A model generated the notes under the pieces. It did not search any database and had not been told where the DNA came from. It saw only the letters and a program-made list of their open reading frames with translations. This document shows, in pieces, positions 49,137 to 53,745 of a stretch of DNA of 53,745 nt (positions within the stretch are counted from its first letter, which is position 1; each line of letters begins with the position of its first letter). Both the position numbers and the translations under genes were made by a program. Origin of the DNA: Gammaproteobacteria bacterium MedPE (GTDB lineage: Bacteria > Pseudomonadota > Gammaproteobacteria > Enterobacterales > Psychrobiaceae); NCBI GenBank assembly GCA_001874365.1, contig MPDF01000007.1, positions 1-53,745 on the forward strand. Reading direction: 5' to 3'.

Positions 49137-50096
49137 ATGAATGAGCAATTTCCACCGTTTTGTGATGGTATAAACCTGTCAGTCAAAGAGTTACTGGAGT
49201 ATCGAGGCCGCAGTGCCCTGCTCGATTTGTCAGCGAAAAGCCAAATTAAATCCCATATGGCCGGTACTTTAGTTGCGAAAACCAAAGGACGGGGCATGGA
49301 GTTTGACGAAGCGCGTCATTATCAAGTTGGCGATGATATTCGAGCCATTGACTGGCGTGTCACCGCTCGTACAGGTAAAACTCACACTAAAATCTATCGT
49401 GAGGAGCGCGAGCGCCCTGTCGTTCTACTCGTCGATTTTGGACACCAGCAATATTTTGGCTCACAAATGCTATTAAAGTCGGTGCAGCTTGCTCACTTAG
49501 CTTCCCTCATTTCATGGTCAGCTATTGCGAATGGCGATCGTATCGGTGCCCTCTTATTTAATGATTTTGAACATCGCGAATTGAAACCACGAAATCGGCA
49601 TCATGGCGCGCTTGCTGTCATTGAATACCTGGTAAAAATTCATAATCAAGGTCTAGAAAGTTTCAAACAAAATAAGAGCAAACCATTGGCATTTGAGCAA
49701 GCGTGTTTGCGACTGCGCCGTGTCGTCAAACCCGGCAGTCTTGTATTCGTATTGTCTGACTTTGCTCAGTTAAGCCCTAAGGCCGTTAAGCAACTTCAGC
49801 TATTGTCTCGCCATAATGAAATCATCGGCTGTCAGGTCACTGATCCGATGGAATTATCGTTACCAGATCAGCTTAGTGGTGCATTGGCAATCACAGATGG
49901 TTTGAATCGAAGTGAATTCTTGGTCAACAACCAGCGTCGCCAACAATACGCAACACATCAAAATTCTCTGATGTTAGGTCGTAGTCAAGTCCTCAAAAAG
50001 TTGAAGATCCCCTTGTTGTCATTCTCAACTGACCGTCCATTATTATCGCAATTAGAACAACGACATACCAAAAAGTCAGCAGTGTTTGAGGAGTAG
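49137..50096 (+). CDS. DUF58 domain protein
   Basis: DUF58 proteins accompany MoxR ATPases, probably as a VWA-like adaptor between ATPase and target. The 319-residue protein carries the DUF58 core GRGMEFDEARHYQVGDDI (about 51-68), followed by RAIDWRVTARTGKTHTKIYREERE and then VVLLVDFG. No membrane span was seen. Its gene lies two bases after moxR and five bases before the DUF4381 gene, which has the ribosome site GAGGAG. The biochemical function is unknown. Confidence 0.88.
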   Translation: MNEQFPPFCDGINLSVKELLEYRGRSALLDLSAKSQIKSHMAGTLVAKTKGRGMEFDEARHYQVGDDIRAIDWRVTARTGKTHTKIYREERERPVVLLVDFGHQQYFGSQMLLKSVQLAHLASLISWSAIANGDRIGALLFNDFEHRELKPRNRHHGALAVIEYLVKIHNQGLESFKQNKSKPLAFEQACLRLRRVVKPGSLVFVLSDFAQLSPKAVKQLQLLSRHNEIIGCQVTDPMELSLPDQLSGALAITDGLNRSEFLVNNQRRQQYATHQNSLMLGRSQVLKKLKIPLLSFSTDRPLLSQLEQRHTKKSAVFEE

Positions 50097-50101
50097 ATTT
50101 T

Positions 50102-50587
50102 ATGAATAGATTAAATCAAACACCATCGGTTCAAGGACCTAATTTACATGATATTGTTTTGCCTGTTGAACCCGGAATTTGGCCATTAGCCGTGGGGTGG
50201 TGGCTGTTGATCGCGATTGGACTGATCGGGCTGATTATTTCAATAACGACTATTTTAAGACACCTCAACTATTGGAAGATTAAACGTATTGCGTTGAACA
50301 AACTGAGTCAATGTGAATCATGTGACGATATTAATCAATTACTTAAGCAGGTAGCTATCCATTATTGTTCTCGACAAGACATTGGTCCAATGAAAAGTGA
50401 GCAATGGACCTTATTTTTAATGAATAATTTACCGCAAGAGCAACAACGGCCTCTGACGGATATCCATCAAGCGCTTTATCGTCAAGATCATGGACAATTC
50501 CTGAGTAATTATCGTGCCATTGCCAACATGTGGTTAGGCCAGTTAAACAAAAACTCACTGCGGGAGATGAATAATGCTGTCGTTTAG
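50102..50587 (+). CDS. DUF4381 family membrane protein
   Basis: This 161-residue protein starts with a Pro-rich stretch LHDIVLPVEPGIWPLAVGWW followed by a single span (about 31-52, LLIAIGLIGLIISITTIL). A soluble C-terminal domain of about 100 residues faces the cytoplasm. These features are typical of DUF4381, a common member of Bat operons. The last 14 bases overlap the next gene. The function is unknown, probably membrane placement of the MoxR/VWA complex. Confidence 0.82.
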   Translation: MNRLNQTPSVQGPNLHDIVLPVEPGIWPLAVGWWLLIAIGLIGLIISITTILRHLNYWKIKRIALNKLSQCESCDDINQLLKQVAIHYCSRQDIGPMKSEQWTLFLMNNLPQEQQRPLTDIHQALYRQDHGQFLSNYRAIANMWLGQLNKNSLREMNNAVV

Positions 50588-51542
50588 TCTTCCGTGGATC
50601 TTTATCGCTCTTCCATTGCCCTTATTGGTCTATTTTCTAATAAAACCCAAGCCACAACCGCAATTATCGGCACTTAAAGTCGCCGATAATCAAGGATTTC
50701 CTGTCGCTAATGAGTCTGTTGCGAGTAAATCGAGTTTCAAACTTGTCGCAAGTAGCCTAGTGTGGATGTTACTCATTTTAAGCAGTGCTCAGCCAATGTG
50801 GGTAGGAGAGCCAATCACTCAACCGACTCAGGCGCGAGAACTTATTTTAGCTGTTGATTTGTCGGCGTCGATGCAAGAAGACGATATGAAGCTCAATGGA
50901 CGTTATGTTGACCGGTTGACGATGGTTAAGTCGGTATTACGTGATTTTATCGAAAAACGTCAAGGCGATCGCATTGGCCTGATTCTCTTTGCAGACAATG
51001 CCTATGTCCAAGCACCACTGACCTTCGATTTAACCACAGTACAAACATTACTCGACGAATCATTTTTGGGATTAGTCGGTCAACGCACAGCAATTGGAGA
51101 AGCAATAGGTCTCGCCGTAAAGCGCTTTGATAATAAAAAGGATAGTAACCGTGTCTTAGTATTACTAACCGATGGTGAAAATACGGCCGGTTCAATTACG
51201 CCAGAGCAAGCACTTGAGCTTGCCATTGCCAAAGACATAACCATATACACAATTGGCGTTGGCAGCGATAACAACCGTCAATTTGGTTTCTTTAATCGCA
51301 GCTCTGGTGTCGATGAAACGTCATTAACCAATATCGCACTGGCAACCAATGGTAAATTCTTTAAAGCGACCGATAGTGATGAGTTAGAAGAAATTTATCA
51401 ACAACTCGATGCATTGGAAAAAATAGAAGCCAATGAAGAAACGATGCGCCCACAAAATGCGTTATTTTATTGGCCACTTGGCCTTGCGCTGTTAATTGTT
51501 GGCTTAATGATGATACAAACTCTGATACAGGAGCGTAAATAA
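50574..51542 (+). CDS. batA: VWA-domain membrane protein, BatA type
   Basis: BatA-like proteins have a von Willebrand factor A domain between membrane spans. Here spans lie at about 5-23, 58-75 and 297-318. The VWA MIDAS motif DLSAS is at 95-99 in ILAVDLSASMQEDD, with the later VLLTDGENTAG. The 322-residue protein overlaps the DUF4381 gene by 14 bases and the following gene by one base (TAATG). In Bacteroides the bat genes aid aerotolerance; in gammaproteobacteria the role is unclear, so envelope stress or complex assembly is only an inference. Confidence 0.87.
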   Translation: MLSFSLPWIFIALPLPLLVYFLIKPKPQPQLSALKVADNQGFPVANESVASKSSFKLVASSLVWMLLILSSAQPMWVGEPITQPTQARELILAVDLSASMQEDDMKLNGRYVDRLTMVKSVLRDFIEKRQGDRIGLILFADNAYVQAPLTFDLTTVQTLLDESFLGLVGQRTAIGEAIGLAVKRFDNKKDSNRVLVLLTDGENTAGSITPEQALELAIAKDITIYTIGVGSDNNRQFGFFNRSSGVDETSLTNIALATNGKFFKATDSDELEEIYQQLDALEKIEANEETMRPQNALFYWPLGLALLIVGLMMIQTLIQERK

Positions 51543-53488
51543 TGAGCTCATTGTTAGTCGACTTTCATTTTCTACGACCAGCATGGTTGATTGCCATGAT
51601 TGTGCTACTCATATTGATTTACTTCACTGTCCGCGCTAAGCGTAAACAGGGACAATGGCACCAAGTGTTACCGAGTCATTTGGCAAACCTGTTAATTGAC
51701 GACGGTGATGGTGTTAAACGACAACAGTCAGGACTTATTCTCTCATTATGCGCAGTGATTGCATCGGTGGCGCTTGCCGGCCCAACATGGGAGCGAATAG
51801 AACAGCCACTTTTTAAGGTAAAACAAGCGCAAGTGATAATAGCGGACATGTCTTTGTCAATGTACTCCACAGATCTGGCGCCGAATCGATTAACACGCGC
51901 AAAATTCAAAATCAAAGACTTGATTGCTCGGTTAAGCGAAGGAGAAACTGGTTTGATCGCCTATGCCGGCGATGCATTTGTTATTAGCCCGATGACCCAA
52001 GATGTCGCAAACTTGAATAATCTGTTACCCGCATTAAACCCGCAGATCATGCCGGTATATGGATCAAACCCCGCAATAGCGATTGACCGTGCGTTAGAGC
52101 TACTCAATCAAACCCAGTATAAACAAGGACAAATTTATCTAGTTACCGATGGACTCGAACCAGGTGATGCGCGTGCAATCACTCAACAGCTAAAAAATAG
52201 CCAGTTCTCTTTGAATATACTCGGTGTGGGTACCACCAAAGGCGCCCCGATCAAATTACCCAATGACCAATTGCTTAAAGACGACAGTGGAAACATCGTC
52301 ATTCCAAAGCTACAGCCAAATATATTGCGAAATCTCGCTAATACCCTGTCAGGCCGTTACAGTAATCTAACCAATGACCAGTCCGATATCGATTTTATCA
52401 CGGGGACCATCAGTCCAGATGATATTGATGAACAAACGCAAGATAAGCAGTTTGGTGATCAATGGCACGAAGTTGGACCTTATTTAGTTTTACTCGTACT
52501 TCCTTTTGCACTGGTTGCTTTTAGACGCGGCGTATTAACAAGTATGATTGGCATATCCATTATCATGAGCTATATGCCTCAGCCAGCATTTGCCAGAGAC
52601 GTCGCTAACAATGAACAAGCTACTTTGCCCGCTAATACCGGGGTATCCCAACAACGAAACCAACAACCTCCCTCTGAAAATTGGTTAAGTACGCTGTTTA
52701 AAAGTAAAAATCAACGTGGTTTCGCCGCCTATCAACAACAAAATTACGATAAAGCACTAACAGACTTCGACGATCCACAATGGCGTGGTGCATCTCATTA
52801 TAAGCAAGGAAATTATGAACAGGCACTTCAAGCGTTTGAGCACGATAAAAAGCCAAAAGGCTTATTTAATCAAGCAAACGCCCTTGCCAAAATGGAAAAC
52901 TATCAAGACGCTATTGAAAGGCTAGAAACGCTCTTAGAGAAAGAGCCACAATTCCCCAACGCCAAAGAAAACCTTGAAGCGATTAAAGCCATGCTTAAGC
53001 AACAAGAACAGCAGCAACAGTCTCAAGATGGACAACAAGGTGATGGTGAACAGCAAGATTCATCGCAACAAGAGTCTGACAACCAACAACAGGATGGGCA
53101 GGAAGGCGAAGGCCAGCAAAATCAACAGCAATCTGGTGACAACCAATCTCAAGATCAAAATTCAGAAGAGTCCCCTAATAAGGACAATCAGCAGAATGAA
53201 CAGCAATCCTCTCAGCCTTCTGATAAACAACAAACAAACGAATCAAAAGATGCCAAAGAACCGACTGACGAAGAGAAAGCGCAGCAAGCCAAAGCTCAAC
53301 AAGCAGCACAACAGAAACAGCAACTGTTTAACGAAGAAAACTTAACCCCCGAACAGTTACAGCGCTTAAACCAATTAGTCAAAAAGATCCCTGATGATCC
53401 GTCATTATTGCTAAAAAATAAAATGGCTGTCGAAGCAAGAAAACGTCAATATCAACGAGTGACAACAAAGGAACGTAAGAAGTGGTAA
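51542..53488 (+). CDS. VWA/TPR fusion membrane protein (BatB-BatC type)
   Basis: The 648-residue chain combines two functions that are separate genes in some Bat operons. The first part (about 1-310) has spans near 14-30, 63-80 and 305-325. Its VWA domain has the MIDAS motif DMSLS (102-106) and YLVTDGLEPGD. A third hydrophobic region (about 330-350) is followed by AFARD, resembling a cleavage site. Then come TPR-like units (GFAAYQQQNYDKALTDF, ASHYKQGNYEQALQAF) at about 395-480. The C-terminal region from about 480 to 605 is extremely rich in Gln, Glu, Asp, Asn and Ser, and the last part (FNEENLTPEQLQRLNQL) is conserved. The gene is coupled at both ends (TAATG upstream, overlap with batD downstream). 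Confidence 0.87.
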   Translation: MSSLLVDFHFLRPAWLIAMIVLLILIYFTVRAKRKQGQWHQVLPSHLANLLIDDGDGVKRQQSGLILSLCAVIASVALAGPTWERIEQPLFKVKQAQVIIADMSLSMYSTDLAPNRLTRAKFKIKDLIARLSEGETGLIAYAGDAFVISPMTQDVANLNNLLPALNPQIMPVYGSNPAIAIDRALELLNQTQYKQGQIYLVTDGLEPGDARAITQQLKNSQFSLNILGVGTTKGAPIKLPNDQLLKDDSGNIVIPKLQPNILRNLANTLSGRYSNLTNDQSDIDFITGTISPDDIDEQTQDKQFGDQWHEVGPYLVLLVLPFALVAFRRGVLTSMIGISIIMSYMPQPAFARDVANNEQATLPANTGVSQQRNQQPPSENWLSTLFKSKNQRGFAAYQQQNYDKALTDFDDPQWRGASHYKQGNYEQALQAFEHDKKPKGLFNQANALAKMENYQDAIERLETLLEKEPQFPNAKENLEAIKAMLKQQEQQQQSQDGQQGDGEQQDSSQQESDNQQQDGQEGEGQQNQQQSGDNQSQDQNSEESPNKDNQQNEQQSSQPSDKQQTNESKDAKEPTDEEKAQQAKAQQAAQQKQQLFNEENLTPEQLQRLNQLVKKIPDDPSLLLKNKMAVEARKRQYQRVTTKERKKW

Positions 53489-53745
53489 ACGAACAAGTGA
53501 ATCATTCAATCGAACATCAACTAGCGACATTAAAACATACGATGAAATGGTTAATCATTATCGTTGCGGTTAGTTTATTTACAAATCACACATTTGCAAC
53601 CACTACCCTTAAAGTCAGTGTCGATAGGAATCCTGCTATGGCAGGAGAAACGTTCTTCCTAACCGCCGTTGCAGACGACTCTGTTAGCAACAATGCACTG
53701 GATACTAAGCCTTTGCTCAAAGACTTTATAGTTGGTCAGACATCA
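53482..53745 (+). CDS. BatD-like protein, 5' part only (cut by window end)
   Basis: The frame opening at the GTG at 53482, which follows AAGGA at a good distance, runs to the end of the window without a stop (88 residues). It overlaps the previous gene by seven bases. Around residue 21 an in-frame ATG (53542) begins MKWLIIIVAVSLFTNHTFA, a Sec signal peptide, so the true start may be either. The following KVSVDRNPAMAGETFFLTA is the typical opening of BatD/oxygen-tolerance proteins, which are anchored and expose beta domains in the periplasm. The rest of the gene is outside the window. Confidence 0.72.
   Translation, partial: MVNEQVNHSIEHQLATLKHTMKWLIIIVAVSLFTNHTFATTTLKVSVDRNPAMAGETFFLTAVADDSVSNNALDTKPLLKDFIVGQTS

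Noticed and set aside
52974-53345. 123-residue frame inside the batB/batC tail
   Set aside because: It is a frame-shifted shadow of the Gln-rich low-complexity region, without a ribosome site or independent composition.

Overview
The window is ordinary chromosomal DNA from a gammaproteobacterium of the order Alteromonadales. It is most likely a Colwelliaceae member (Colwellia or Thalassotalea type). This is inferred from the moderately AT-rich composition, from protein features (CysZ, ZipA, SohB, RadD, EpmC, YfcL, SixA, FadI/FadJ), and from gene order shared with Escherichia and Shewanella. No rRNA, tRNA, CRISPR array, prophage or intact insertion sequence was seen. About 46 protein genes are densely packed. 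Many neighbours overlap by a single base in the arrangement TAATG, which indicates translational coupling.

Layout. 1-7.8 kb: purU, gloB and mltD in tandem, then sdaA, cysB on the opposite strand, and a pair made of a kinase-like ATPase lacking the usual histidine plus a membrane coiled-coil protein. 7.8-13.2 kb (minus strand): topA and a large Ig-repeat surface lipoprotein. 13.4-19.4 kb: a dicarboxylate/amino-acid symporter, sohB (minus), then rhodanese, glycosyltransferase and radD. 19.4-23.5 kb (minus): an RluF-type pseudouridine synthase, a site-2-protease-like membrane protein, a small membrane protein and an MFS/POT-like transporter. 23.6-28.9 kb: the conserved block yfcL, NAD-kinase-like gene, epmC, aroC, prmB, smrB, sixA, closely matching the E. 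coli order. 29.3-34.4 kb: an M16 protease, tdk and etfBA. 34.7-44.4 kb: creA, two small membrane protein genes, the smc-zipA-ligA-DUF2919 group on the minus strand, divergent cysZ and a DUF4156 lipoprotein. 44.4-47.8 kb: the fadIJ beta-oxidation operon. 48.2 kb to the end: a Bat-type operon (moxR, DUF58, DUF4381, batA, a batB/batC fusion, and batD cut by the window edge).

How the genes fit together. fadI/fadJ perform the last steps of each beta-oxidation round. EtfAB accepts electrons from acyl-CoA dehydrogenases. Both promoter regions carry palindromes that look like known fatty-acid or branched-chain catabolism operators: a FadR-like site exactly inside the fadI promoter spacer, and a LiuR-like site upstream of etfB. 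smc, zipA and ligA serve chromosome segregation, division and replication, and cysZ and cysB serve sulfate assimilation. epmC, prmB and rluF modify the translation machinery.

I did not find a clearly new defence or mobile system. The items most worth a second look are: the histidine-less kinase-like protein and its membrane partner; an 82-base imperfect inverted-repeat element flanked by TA; a perfect 14-bp inverted repeat after creA; a 9-9-9 operator-like repeat over the -10 of the transporter gene; a possible small RNA antisense to the DUF2919 gene; and the two catabolic operators.
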